A DNA stretch of 64,000 bases from Polytrichum commune (GCA_950295325.1 OX485805.1:55764758-55828757), one strand, 5' to 3'; shown: positions 45,401-55,206, counted from the stretch's first letter. The notes: generated from the sequence alone by a model not told the origin. Made by a program: numbers and translations.

Positions 45401-46984
45401 GTTGCAGTTGGTGCACTGCTTCATCTGACACTCCTGCACGTAGTGTCCTTCATTTCGGCATCTCCGGCAGATGATGCCTATTCGAAATTTCCTGCTCCCT
45501 AGAGCTAGTCCTTCAATCTCTTCCCTAAGGGTCTTTATGTCGTCTTTGGTAGAGTCGTTTCTCTTACCCTTTGACTTTCTCTTCTTCTTTTTGCGCTCTT
45601 CTTCCGAGTCGTCGCTCGAGTCGTCGCTGTCACTTTCATCGAGGAATCTTCCTTTCCTCATTTGACCTAGCTCCAATTTCCTAGCTGAGGCCTTTGCTTC
45701 TTCTAAGTCATCAGTTGGCATGAGATCAATATGCTTGGCGTACTCCTTTTTGAGGCCGTTAAGAAACCATGCCTTCTTGAAATGATCATTGGGCTGTGGA
45801 TTGATCTTCGATGATTCCACCATCACCCGTTCGTAAAATTCTTCAACAGTTTCATCTTTCTTTTGTTTGAGGGATCCTAGACTCTCAATCACTTCTCCCT
45901 CGGACTTCTTAGATCTAAATCTCATCAGAAAGGCAGCTCCCAAGGAGGGCCAATCCGGAAAATGGTGTGGGCCAAATTGAGAATACCATTCTAGTGCCCG
46001 CTTCTTCAAGGTAACTGGAAATAATTGTAGTTTGATTGCGTCGGTGTCTTCCTGGTTGGCAAGACAAACATTGTTAAATTCCTGCATATACGTATCAGGA
46101 TCAGTCTTACCCTTATAGGTCGGTAAGGGAACCTTCGTTCTCCGAGGTTGAGCGGCCATGTTGGCTGGGTTAGGTGGGTTGTTCCCAAAACTTGGTACGC
46201 TGTTGTGGTTGGCTGGTGGTGGGCTGACTCCGGGGTTAATTCCAAGGTTTTGGAATTGCCTAAGTCTTTCTTCAAACTTCCTCCTTAGTTCGTCAAACTC
46301 CTCTTGACTGATAGGTTTCTTTACTTCTTGGTCGGTGTTGTTCTGTGTGCTTTCCCCGGAGAAACCGGAATCCTCGTAGCTAAATTGTGTCTCAAAATTT
46401 CTTTTTAACTCTTCCCAAGTCCTGTGGTTGAGAAGGTCTTCCTTGTTCGGGTTTCCTTGATGAGCTTTACCTTTATCCTGCGCTCCACTTACCGGGGTAT
46501 GCGTACCGGTGCTTTTACCTGTACCTTTTGTCCTTAGAACATAGGTCCCAAGAGGGGTACCTATTATCAAGTCATCTTCGTCTTCGCTTTCTTCTTGAGT
46601 TGGGTTGTTCTCCGTTGTGTCTTTTTCTTTGTATGTTTTATCGTTACCTCCTCCTTCACTTCGACTCCTTTGGTGGATAGGTTTGGTGGTGTGGGAACCT
46701 ACTGCCGGTGGCTCAGAAGCATTTCGATTTTCTTCTTCTCCTGTAGTTCTCTGACGCGCACGTCTCGCGTACCTTTCTTCTCTCTCTCTCTTCTGCTGTT
46801 CGTTCCGTCTCACGGAATCCTCTCTAGCGTGCATGCGCTCCACATGCCTCCGCTTTGCTTCTTGTTCCCTTGGGGTTGGTGATGTGCTTCTCGTGCTAGA
46901 TGTGTCCTCATGGTCAACCATGTACGCTACTGAGAGTGTTTCGGGATCATATCTTGGCCGGCTCTCCCAGCTCTGTCGCCTCAA
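42365..46984 (-). CDS. Ty3/gypsy gag-protease-reverse transcriptase ORF
   Basis: 1539 codons. Gag core at about 285-440 (LEWYSQFGPHHFPDWPSLGA). Three CCHC knuckles: C506-C509-H514-C519, C524-C527-H532-C537, C698-C701-H706-C711. A serine/acid-rich linker follows. Protease has ALIDGGSGVN (952-961) as active site and LLLGRPWL. RT at about 1260-1500 has YTLMDGYSGYNQI (Asp 1354), MPFGLMCAPATFQ and VFLDDFTVYG (Asp pair 1418-1419), all catalytic residues present. It packages and copies the element RNA. The frame ends early (ITWPLYLLLKK then a shifted tail) where one base is lost or gained relative to RNase H. That may be damage or a programmed frameshift. Confidence 0.92.
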   Translation of the reverse strand: MRRQSWESRPRYDPETLSVAYMVDHEDTSSTRSTSPTPREQEAKRRHVERMHAREDSVRRNEQQKREREERYARRARQRTTGEEENRNASEPPAVGSHTTKPIHQRSRSEGGGNDKTYKEKDTTENNPTQEESEDEDDLIIGTPLGTYVLRTKGTGKSTGTHTPVSGAQDKGKAHQGNPNKEDLLNHRTWEELKRNFETQFSYEDSGFSGESTQNNTDQEVKKPISQEEFDELRRKFEERLRQFQNLGINPGVSPPPANHNSVPSFGNNPPNPANMAAQPRRTKVPLPTYKGKTDPDTYMQEFNNVCLANQEDTDAIKLQLFPVTLKKRALEWYSQFGPHHFPDWPSLGAAFLMRFRSKKSEGEVIESLGSLKQKKDETVEEFYERVMVESSKINPQPNDHFKKAWFLNGLKKEYAKHIDLMPTDDLEEAKASARKLELGQMRKGRFLDESDSDDSSDDSEEERKKKKRKSKGKRNDSTKDDIKTLREEIEGLALGSRKFRIGIICRRCRNEGHYVQECQMKQCTNCNSLTHNTSECVYERHESRRPRERRYGVNQMQPQTNRRPGAITPRRDMNDRRVRFEPRIEFRREERSPSREGDYRRETGGPYRGNEYRRDERPYYRPNDNYRNDFRREGYSPYKTQDFRREDGYPYRGGPRGPINHDRYEYTRSLMDSNNTKAAPRTGFTGGPQRDGNPDECFYCHQKGHRKPDCPHFIKHQQELSGFRNTKPAVGANVVSPAVCVMTRAQRAAAEKGKEDSESDDSDDDDESSSGSSEEQEDHRKGEENSEDERDDAFEDDGRNKVIEERQIGANSEEWKADREVHREVSKTIHEIQEEEGEALPTPEEFAPWYPEKEEAEKPTERSPKEGGVPTATQARVDKILESVMNHTKANISIGQLLEIAPYCKKRIMAALTHEEKSKEPTQTYQITAKAFDEEMPMISVIVKNRQVPNALIDGGSGVNIITDTLRRKLGLKRIEPAPFTIKMADQRKVMPKGIIRDVRLDVGGIVIRTTLTVIDMVSTEDSYSLLLGRPWLKEAQAQHDWPLNKLTLTQGGNKVEVSTQRTLALSPAKRPLHWEDYDWEMGLSDEEEAIVYEAFPELLPMGDFDLKSLRKLKGPSCNTMEVATVGTPTPQGGKSEKPRSRKATKKEQEAMEEKPVYPSQFYKAKEGNITVDRTPASEAVKGKKIAGWTVEDEDLVKNLNLGTPEDPKLVKIAKDLGVYEAQVKELLLRFKDVFAFTYKDMKGIPPHICEHKIELQPEAKPVRQMRYRMNPNYAAKVKEEIDKYLEAGFIYPVDKTEWLSPIVIVPKKNGKLRVCVDYRKLNAVTKVDPFPLPFTESILEAVAGHEMYTLMDGYSGYNQIMIALEDQLKTSFITEYGAFAYRVMPFGLMCAPATFQRGMMKIFADYLDKFMKVFLDDFTVYGTKEDHIEHLEKCLIKCRENGVSLNPEKCYFCVNSGRLLGHVVCKEGLLVDPKKVGVIKELPPPTTVRGIRSFLGQATYHRKFIWMYADITWPLYLLLKKGENTFGPNLVKRPLKR

Positions 46985-47070
46985 TGCACCCGTACTCCAC
47001 CTGTTTGCCTATGGATGATTCACTTGGAGTAAAGTTCTCCTTGCCTGGTTTCTTCTTTTTGGTTATGCTT

Positions 47071-47712
47071 CTATTCGGACTCCTGGTTTCCCATCCTACC
47101 GTTCAAACCACCATACAAAGGTAAAAATATCTTCTTAACATACAAATCGTACAACAAACCTTCTTGCTTGTAATGATAACCTCGATGTCGAGTTGCTCCT
47201 AGCACATGGGCGCGAGTCCCATTTCTTCCGTCATTCCACAACTTGGAGAAAATCACTGCTTGTAGTTCTTCAGGTAATTCATCGATATTTCTTTCTAATT
47301 GTGACCGATACGTAAAACCTATCTCTCTTTCCTTGTATAATTGCCAGGTACGATCCTCATAGATTTTCTGCATGTCCCACATGAGTTCGTGAAATTTCCT
47401 GGTTCCTTCCCATCTTCTTAGAGTCGTCTTTTCTGAGCTATATCTCGGATAATCCCATGGCCATTTTCCTACGGTCAAAATGCCTTGTTGTTCCGAGTTC
47501 TCTTCTTCTCTTTCTTCACTTCCTTGTACAATAAACCCTCGTAAATTGAATTGTTCAAGTCTCCGTTGTACCGACCTTTCTATACGGTCTTGTCTCCGCG
47601 GTCCAAATGTTTCTGCCCACTTACGTTGCTCATTTGCCTCCTGTTGGCGTCTCCCATTATACAGGTAGTACAAGTTCTCCATTGGTGCCTGCCATCCATC
47701 TCTTTCTCCCAA
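47071..47712 (-). CDS. Extra ORF upstream of gag (213 aa), unknown
   Basis: Minus-strand ORF between the putative primer site and gag, 86 bases before the gag start and in another frame. The product is very rich in Arg, Glu, Gln and aromatic residues (for example MENLYYLYNGRRQQEANEQR, RKFHELMWDMQKIYEDRTWQ). No known domain, signal peptide or membrane segment seen. Extra ORFs ahead of gag are known in some plant Ty3/gypsy lineages. It could also be an N-terminal gag exon. Confidence 0.55.
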   Translation of the reverse strand: MGERDGWQAPMENLYYLYNGRRQQEANEQRKWAETFGPRRQDRIERSVQRRLEQFNLRGFIVQGSEEREEENSEQQGILTVGKWPWDYPRYSSEKTTLRRWEGTRKFHELMWDMQKIYEDRTWQLYKEREIGFTYRSQLERNIDELPEELQAVIFSKLWNDGRNGTRAHVLGATRHRGYHYKQEGLLYDLYVKKIFLPLYGGLNGRMGNQESE

Positions 47713-47770
47713 AACAATACGTTGTAAATTTTATCTCTAATCTAGGCAAGTGTAACGTCCATGTGGCGTA

Positions 47771-47788
47771 TCCCCAGCATGGTCGCCA
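47771..47788 (-). other. Putative primer-binding site of the minus-strand retroelement
   Basis: On the minus strand TGGCGACCATGCTGGGGA: begins TGG as the complement of a tRNA CCA end, and resembles the tRNA-Asp-type site (TGGCGCC...GGGGA) of Tat/Athila-like elements. Upstream of it the minus strand reads ...CCTCCAACA, a plausible LTR end (plus-strand 47792). Confidence 0.6.
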
Positions 47789-47791
47789 AAA

Positions 47792-50140
47792 TGTTGGAGG
47801 GCACCTTCAACCTTCCAGCCTCAGACGGTGTAACCCGCTGCTGAACCGGTTTACATGGAAGTTACTCCCACCAAAATTAGATCTTCTCTTCTCTAAGTCT
47901 CGTGAAGGTGTTTGCATTCTTCTGTATCTCAATTCCGTAACATGCAGTTCCAATATCCTTATAAACTCTCTAAGAGTAGTTGGTCTAAGACTTAGGTTTC
48001 CTTGAATCTAATGTCAAGGTTTGGTGTTCCTAAACCTTTAAATAGATTTAGTAACACAATGCTTTTCTTAATCAAGAATATTGTGTTCAAGACCCTTTTA
48101 TAAATCCCTAGGGATAAAGTGTCCAAGTTGTCAAGTTTATGTTCCCCGAAAGTGCCCTTAACGAGAACACTTCTACAGTATCTCTCAGTATGTAGTTCCT
48201 TTTAGATAATCTCTTAAATGGATAGGTACCTTAGACCTTAAGCTAATGTTTCTCAAACGTGTAATGTCAAGGTTAAGTGTTTCCCCGAGAGAAACATCCT
48301 CATACCATATCTTTCATGGTTGAATTCATCTAAAACATGTTTCCAAGTTTATAACTCTCGTAATTTGAAACCATCTAAATTCTTCTACCCACAATATCTT
48401 TCATGTTTTGAATTTAGACCCTATTGATTTATAATCTTATATAGGATACTTATTCATTCCTTTAGATTCCAATGCAATAATCTCTATTCCGTTCAAGTCT
48501 TCAAACACGTTGCCTAAATATCTTCATAAGGTAGCATACTCCCTCACTAAGTCAAGACAACCTAGCGCGTGGAAGATACTTTGGCATAACTAGAAATCCC
48601 TTTTACATTCCGTAATCTATAGGTGTATGCTCTCGAGCCAAATCTTTAAGGCTTAGCACATAATTGCTACTCCTTAGAAGATTCCCAATATTTGGCTAAG
48701 GCCGGCTAAATTCCCAGAATATTCTCTTAGGCCGCCAAAATCCCTAAGTGCTAAGGTAGGGGATTTTGATGACGAGGCCACATCTTGGCCACCTTTGGTT
48801 CCAATCCTTTGCTTGCTTTATGATTTGATTAGTCTTATCAAGTCCTCTCAAGCAAACTAATCTCGGTGCCTCAAATCCAATGGCGTGAAAGGTAATGATG
48901 TGAACTTAGGCTAAGGTGTCAAGCTTCGGCTTGAGGCATCATCACCTTTTCCATCAATGAGCACTACCTAGGTGAATTGGTTTTCTTAGCTTAGATCCTC
49001 TTGCCTCATCCTCTTGCCAAGTACGAATAAGGTTTTAGGTGTGTAGTATCCCTTTTTAAGTTCAAGTGTTGCTACATTCATTCTCAATCATTTCCAATCA
49101 TATTTCATATAAGATAATTTTCTTAATTATTCTCTTAGGTGAATATGGTGTTCACTTTCCTAAGGTCTTTTAGAAAATCCCGCATACTCCAAATTTCTCC
49201 GTTATGCGGCCTCCTCCGAAATTTTGATTTACTAAGTCTTCAACTCCTTGCACGGCTTCTCAATCTCGCACGTTGCGTGATAACACCTTGTGAGCTCGCT
49301 CCGCTAACCATGGTGAATGTCTTGCTCTCGCGAATGCGCCGCGGTACGCTAAAAATCTCCCAACGTACCAAGTTCGCTCCGCCAATCCAATTGGGATTAC
49401 TAAGGCACCGCGGGTGCCTATATGTAATTCCAATGCACCGTGGGTGCCTATGGAATTCCTAATGCGCCTCGGGCGCCTATGAATTTCCTAACGCACCTCG
49501 GGTGCCTAAAAGTCCAATTGGAATTACCAAAGCACCTCGGGTGCCTATAGGTAATTCCAATGCACCTTGGGTGCCTATGGAATTCCTAATGCGCCTCGGG
49601 CGCCTATGAATTTCCTAACGCACCTCGGGTGCCTAAAAGTCCAATTGGAATTGCCAAAGCACCTCGGGTGCCTATAGGTAATTCCAATGCACCTTGGGTG
49701 CCTTTGGATTTCCTCACGTCTCAACAAAGTCCGAGGTCCGGACACTCATGTAAAATGCTCGGGATGAAATGAAGTGTATTAGGGCCCTCTAGTGGCCTCT
49801 TTATATAGTCTTACAAATCTATATTTTCCTAAGATTTTTGTAAATGTTAGTTCGGCTAAATTTAGCTCTGTATCTAATAATAGCCGAATTGAAATGTCTT
49901 TAATTCGTAGAGTTTAAATCTATAAAGTCCAACATGTAAATCCTAATTACATATCTCTTCATATCTTCTAGCTACCTAATTGACATGTGTTCTAAAACGG
50001 GAGTAGGACCATGCCTCCTCGGTTCTCCAAAATGGTCCCATTCTCATTTACCTAACTATTTCTGCCCTATATTTATTGGCCCTAAGCCCGGCCCTTAATC
50101 AGATTGTCTGTTGGCCCTCACTAGTAACCTGGTTCGCCCG
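47792..50140 (-). other. Possible 5' LTR and flank of the minus-strand retroelement; no gene seen
   Basis: Begins TGTTGGAGGG on the plus strand, consistent with an LTR edge just outside the primer site. No second LTR copy was recognised by eye, so its outer limit is unknown. It contains a minisatellite at 49390-49712. Short open frames here are not supported. Confidence 0.4.
49390..49712. repeat. Minisatellite, ~31-base and 127-base periods
   Basis: Units like 'gcacctcgggtgcctata' separated by 'aattccaat' or 'aatttcctaac' recur about ten times. A larger period of 127 bases is visible (gaattcct at 49453 and 49580). Confidence 0.85.
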
Positions 50141-52867
50141 CTAGCTCGGCCTAGACCTGCCCGGTTTGTTCGCCGGCTCGTCCTCCTCTTGCTGGTTACG
50201 TGGCTCCCTTGGCCGGTCCGCCAGCTCGCCTCCCTTTTTCTGGTTACGTGGCTCCCGTGGCCAGTCTGCCAGCTCGCCTTCCCGTGACTGGGACGGCCCC
50301 ATTTCCACTTGCTCTTCGAGGCTCCAGAACAGTCTCGCTCTCACCTGTTTCACCCGGTGTCGCTCCGCTTGCTCGCTCTCTCTCTCTTTCGACCTTCTCG
50401 CCTTCGCTGTTTCGGCGATCACTGGTTGCTTTTCCTACAGTACAATGAGGGTGTCTCTACATTTTACCCCCTCCCCTCAGAGAAAGCATGTCCCTATGCT
50501 TTCCGTTGCCATGTTGTGCTCAGTACTGTGATCTTTAGGTTTGAGTAACAATGTGCTGCTGTTGATTGTCCCAAATCGCCGGCTGGTGAGAGTCGTGTGT
50601 TGTTCATCCAGGGTTTTTGTTACAAAACTCTTGAGGTGGCTCAGAGTTGGTTGCCAAATTGCAGTTGGGTGCTTATTGATGAGGGCTTGGTAGTGTTGCA
50701 CCGCCTCATAACAAATGGATGTATCCGTTGTGGCTAGAGTGGCCAGAGCTTGGTCGAAGCACTCCAACTTGCTTCACTGGAAATTCCGGACTGCATGATA
50801 CTGGCTGTGTGAGTAAGATCTGAGAGTGGGGAATGGTTCTGGAGGTGCTGGGACCATGTTATGGTGTTGACCTAACAATGTGATACATCTGAGGATGTAT
50901 CTCTTGATATAAAAGGGTGGCGACCCTGAGAGTGTTTCCATCGCTCCTGCAGGGGCCTTGAATTCATTAACACACCACATGAATGCCAATGTGTCTTTGG
51001 CCGCTGCATCAGCTTGGTTCCATAGTGCTTCCATCTGAGAAAAATCAAGAGAACACCCTGTCCTTAGAGGTGGAATGTTGCTAAGCAACAAATGCAGTCC
51101 ACCACACACCCGGTGATACTGCATGATGGAATTCAGGGGTGGAATGTGCTTCAAGATCTGGAGGTGAAACCCTGTTCCGGCACACTTGGTCGACTGAGGA
51201 AGGTCCTCATGGGCGAAGTCGCTGTGTTCTGCAACAATGGTCTTGAGCAGATCTGCTTTTTCCTCTTGAGTGTGTGCGAGTTCTCTTCGGAGGTCATTTA
51301 ACAATCTGCTTGCTATACCGGCAGCGAGCGTGTGTTTCTCTTTGCTCATGATCGGGTGTGCTGAGGTGCGATCCGGTTCGGGGTTGCTTCTGGATGGATG
51401 CAGGTGTGTCTTTGCTTTTTCTGTTGAAATTTCCGCCCGTAACCTGTGAATTTCTGTTTGGAGACGTGCTATCTCCTCCTTGTCAGTCGCTGCTTGGGCC
51501 TCGAGTTTGACTATCTCATCTTTTCTGCGAATGTCCAGCGCATCTTGCCTTGACATAAAGCCGTTGATATCGGTAATGTGATTGTTGAGGCGGCTAATTT
51601 CCTCATCCTTGTTCCGCAACTGTTCTGCTTGATCGTCAATTATCTATTGAAATTGGCTGATTCGGTGAAGAGCTTCACCTTTCTGTCCTTGCAAGCCTAG
51701 TATGTTTTCCTCAGCCTGTTCCCATTTGTTTTGTAATGTGCTCAGCTCCTCTTCTAGGTGAAAGATAGCCTCGATGTTGACGTCATTAAGGCTATCTGAA
51801 TTTTCCAATTGCTGTGTCAGATGCTTGAGCTGAATGCCCTGGAATTTGAGCAGAACTTCGGAACCATTGTCTGGTGGCCCCTCCGTGCCTTCACGAAGTG
51901 TGGCAGTTCTCTGAATTTTGAAAAACTCACTGTTCACCTGGTTCACCAAATTCTGTGGGGCCTTGACAGTAAAAGAGATCAACAAATTCTCTAACCTACG
52001 ATGTGCCTGGCAAATCTGCTCTACCATTGCAGGTAGAGTGTTTGGGGGTGTTCGTTGCTCTGAGGTCTCTAAAATGACCCCTTTCCCCGGTATGTCTGAT
52101 GAAGTTGCAGCAGGCTATATTGTGACAGAGTAGACCGGTGTGGTCGTTTGAGGTACTGGATCGGTGGCAATCCCCTTCTCCCTGGATGGTATTAGTCGAA
52201 TTGTGGGTTGCATTTCTGGTACCTCTTTGGCCTCCTTGGTTTTAGTCTTCTTTGAATTGGGTAGCTGCTCTTCTAAGGTGAGAGCTCTCTCACTTCTGTA
52301 GCCAGCCTCCAATTCTTCCCTGATATTGAGGAACCCTCCTGCTCTGAGGATCAAGGTCAGATGGGGCCCTATGGAAGTCTTTTCCACCTTTACTCTGGCG
52401 GCTGAATGTTTGCTGTGCAAAGTTGTGAGTTCCTCGGTGATTTCATGATAGAACTCTTGGGGCCAATCTGCTCCTTGGCCATTGAGTGCCGCGACCACCA
52501 TTTCGACAAATCCCAGTGTTATGTGATTATGGTGCGTCGGATTGAGGCAGAAAAGTGAGCTTAGGAGTTGCAAAGGCCTTTTTGCATCCGAGAGCTGACA
52601 TTCAGATATCTTTACTGTCTCCGCTGCCTCTGTGGTTTCTTTTGGAGAAGGGAACAACTCCGTGAGTTGCCATGTCCGGTCAACTGGATGTGGTTCCTTC
52701 TTAGCTAAATGAAAAATCTCCTGGAATTGCTTTCTCCATTTTCTGGCAATAATGTGGACCTTTTCTCCCTTCACCATGGTTAAGAAAGTGTCCGGCTCCA
52801 GTGAGGCAATAGCCTCTGTGACTAATTGTGTATGCAAGACGCCCCATGAATTTGAGGTGATGAACTC
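50141..52867 (-). pseudogene. Gene G, 3' half, broken by stops
   Basis: One continuous minus-strand frame from the element B border (EFITSNSWGVLHTQL) to about 50141, interrupted by in-frame stops at 52115 (TAG), 51644 (TAG), 50774 (TGA) and near 50477. Features in order: an N-part with KVHIIARKWRKQFQEIF; GPHLTLILRAGGFLNIREEL (about 52370-52310); a Lys-rich linker; long coiled coils (about 51990-51650 and 51619-51350, e.g. EEISRLNNHI); a globular C-part; then a low-complexity end with a 39-base repeat (ELADRPREPRNQ). It joins gene G's 5' half (33691-34190) in frame when one copy of the 12-base repeat is removed. Not recognised; possibly a plant repeat-borne gene family. Confidence 0.6.
52856..52867. 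other. 12-base direct repeat at element B border
   Basis: GGTGATGAACTC, same as 33691-33702. Confidence 0.75.
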
Positions 52868-52920
52868 AGGAATGCTACGATGTGAGCGGTGAGCGGTGAG
52901 CAGATCTCGTGAGCAGAAAA
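52868..52920 (+). repeat. Left terminal inverted repeat, element B
   Basis: GCTACGATGTGAGCGGTG followed by two more GAGCGGT-type heptamers and GTGAGCAGAAAA. It is the inverse of the right ends at 33637-33690 and 62526-62579. Confidence 0.78.
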
Positions 52921-53698
52921 TCAAAATTTAAAACTCCATTTAACTAAAGTTAGGACCCCTATGACCGTGGATTTAGGACATATTTGAAGTTTAATTTTGG
53001 AATTATGAGGCCGATATTTATGGAGTGCCTAATTTTTAGGACCAAAAGTTTCTTAAAATTACCAACAAGTCCCTATGGCCGTGGGAAAATTCAGTGTGGT
53101 TGAGAAGATGGTGGACCTATGGGAAGAGGCCTCGGATCCGAGGCCTCTTAGTTGTGGGTAGCTTATGCTTGAAAATCAAAATGTTATGTATATTTGAGTT
53201 GGCTACTTGTTTTTGCATTTGGCCATTTCTTGTATGTTCTAGCATGAGGAGGAGGTTTGGAAAGAGGCCTCGGATCCGAGGCCTCTTTCTTGTGGGTAGG
53301 ATATGCTTGAGAAATCAAAATGTTAGGTGTATTTGGTTTGGCTACTTGTCTTTAGATTGTCTACTAGTTGACGACCACAAAAGTGTAGTGTTATTTGAGA
53401 ACAACGACAAGATGCATTCAACAAGACAATTGGAATATTAAAAACCACACCACACTTTATAAATCCAAACACTCAAACATTAACAAGTAACCAAGTGGTG
53501 TTAGAAAATATTTTGAACAATATAAAAAAAAACGAAGTCAAAAGTTAACTTAAATATGCAATTTCATATATGCAATCCCAAAAACTCCGAAAGTGATACA
53601 CATACAATGAATTCCATGCGGAATGAGTGCACAAACTGAAAAACCAACGGAAGAAAAAACGGTATATTAGATAGTACACAGACATTCACATGAAGCTA
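52921..53698. repeat. Left subterminal region of element B with duplicated palindrome
   Basis: Non-coding. Two perfect palindromes centred on CGGATCCG lie at 53124-53149 (26 bases) and 53261-53288 (28 bases), each followed by similar sequence ('tgtgggtag..atgcttga.aaatcaaaatgtta'), making a ~138-base tandem duplication (about 53110-53390). Confidence 0.82.
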
Positions 53699-53987
53699 TT
53701 ACATCAGATCCGAATCACTGTGATCACCTGATGATGAAGACATTCTAGAATCAGTAATATCTGCATCAGAGGAGGCCTGACCATCAAATTCTAAAGCTTC
53801 TATATCCAAAAACTCTAAAACTCTTCCCGGACGATATTTAGATGTAAAAGTCTGATAAGAACCTCCAGCTAGTTGATTAGCAATATCATTTGCATATGTA
53901 GGAAGTTGCCAAGACTTTGGAGGGCTGGGATAGAATTTAGGGTCACAAAAAAAAGGCCGGTGAATAGGATAGCCCAATTTATCGCAT
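53699..53987 (-). CDS. Methyltransferase-like gene, last exon (element B)
   Basis: Minus strand, after acceptor GGCATTTGCAG (53988-53989), stop at 53699. It encodes CDKLGYPIHRPFFCDPKFYP, a Gly/Tyr/Thr part and a Ser/Asp-rich acidic tail (SSSSGDHSDSDLM). The exon before ends ACTAA| and this one starts ATGCGAT, restoring Lys-Cys-Asp in frame. Probably a C-terminal tail outside the catalytic fold. Confidence 0.6.
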
Positions 53988-54084
53988 CTGCAAATGCCAA
54001 TGGTACCATGTTCATAACTCAACTTTATAAGAAATGACAGCAAAAAACATAACACAGGTAAGAGAATTTGTGGACCTTACTCAC

Positions 54085-54292
54085 TTAGTAAACCGAGATC
54101 TTTTCACAATCCTCTCTACGGGGATATCTTCACCCTCAGGATCCTCTAAACTGGTGACACGGTCTTCAAGAGTGACTTCAGGGGCTGCTCTAGAGATAAT
54201 CAATGGAGCAAGTAAGGCCTCAAAAATATCAACATCAGCCTCTAATGCCGCAATGTGACGGTGCACATTGCGGCATGCATGAATGGAAGATC
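54085..54292 (-). CDS. Methyltransferase-like gene, exon with end of motif I (element B)
   Basis: Between acceptor ATTTGCAG (54293-54294) and donor CTAA|GTGAGT (54085). Reads SSIHACRNVHRHIAALEADV, completing the SAM-binding motif begun in the preceding exon: after the GxG-like loop comes an Ala-Cys helix, then the ALEAD strand whose acidic residue normally binds the SAM ribose. It ends with a charged linker (EDPEGEDIPVERIVKRSR). Confidence 0.62.
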
Positions 54293-54402
54293 CTGCAAAT
54301 AAAGAAGTTGGAAAAAACTTAGTACAAAAACAACTATGAATTTTGTAGACCAAAACAATATTAACGATTAACCAACTGAAATGGAAGATTACAAAGACAT
54401 AC

Positions 54403-54676
54403 CGGTCGCTGCCGTGCAATCTAGAATAATATCCCATGGGGAGCTACATGCTTCAATTAGCATTTGCATTAGAAGCACGGACTTTTCACGAGGCCCTCGC
54501 CATGGTGTGGATCCATTAGTTAGCTGGTCCTCACGAGAGACCAAGTTCTGGAGAATATCATCCCGTGCAACATCCACCCCATAAGGATCCAATGCAGGGA
54601 CATGGCGAAATGAAAACTTCGATGCAGGTGACCCCGGCACGCTCCTGACCGCCAATGAAATACCGAACCTCATGGT
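54403..54676 (-). CDS. Methyltransferase-like gene, exon with motifs X and I (element B)
   Basis: Between acceptor TTGTAG (54677-54678) and donor GCGACCG|GTATGT (54403). Contains PREKSVLLMQMLIEACSSPW (KP..L-type motif X) followed by DIILDCTAATG, which with the next exon (SS) matches the D.F.GSG-T motif I of N6-adenine/N4-cytosine DNA methyltransferases, with Ala-Thr replacing the usual Gly-Ser. The order motif IV, X, I seen over these exons is that of the beta class. Substitutions leave activity uncertain. Confidence 0.62.
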
Positions 54677-54834
54677 CTACAATGTACCAGACATAAAGAA
54701 CAACATTAGTTTACAAAGTAAACAACACAACTGCGTGAGTATAATACTTAGGTGGGTCTACACTCATAACTACCTCAAGGATTAAATTGAAACTGAATGC
54801 GGTGATCAGCAAGAAGACATAAGCTTTATCTTAC

Positions 54835-55182
54835 AGTTGATGCTGGATTTATTGGAGATGTGAGATGAAGGCGGTTCATTCCCCACCACTCTTTCCGAAT
54901 TGCAAAACCATACGATTTGCAATATCCAAGAATATTGGACTTCGTACTCATGCGAAAAGGGTGAAACAAAATAATTGCCCCGTCGTCGTGCAGATGTTCG
55001 TCGGCAAAGTCAAAGAGTGGTTGTAACCACTCTTTCGATTCTTGATTCCAAGCGGGAATGGACGACGGTGGGTCTGATATGCCAGGAACAGGAAGACCTT
55101 CCGGTATATCTGCAAGAATCAAGTCCAAACAGGGATGGTCCTCCGGAGAACCCTTGTAGTGCCGGATTTTGTCTTTTGAGTG
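54835..55182 (-). CDS. Methyltransferase-like gene, exon with motif IV (element B)
   Basis: Between acceptor TGGGTGCAG (55183-55184) and donor TCAACT|GTAAGA (54835), phase 0 at both ends. LDLILADIPEGLPVPG holds the position of the catalytic DPPY/NPPY box as D-I-P-E. Further on, WLQPLFDFADEHLHDDGAII and LFHPFRMS form the following strand-helix, as in DNA amino-methyltransferases ('..L.pGG.i.if'). It would follow exon 6173-6866 in the full gene (phase 0 to phase 0), giving one ParB-like/methyltransferase-like protein, now split between A and B. Loss of the Tyr in DPPY suggests altered or no catalysis. Confidence 0.62.
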
Positions 55183-55206
55183 CTGCACCCAGCTCAACCC
55201 CCAGCC

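Noticed and set aside
33691-52867. This 19 kb as one large transposon with its own terminal repeats
   Set aside because: The repeats point outward: subterminal sequence shared by copies lies outside the segment (33087-33636 matches 61976-62525), and the inside flanks are halves of a gene.
53699-55182. Methyltransferase exons as an RNA (METTL3-type) adenine methyltransferase
   Set aside because: No DPPW box; the motif order IV-X-I with KSVLL before the SAM loop fits DNA amino-methyltransferases better, though the catalytic box is degenerate.
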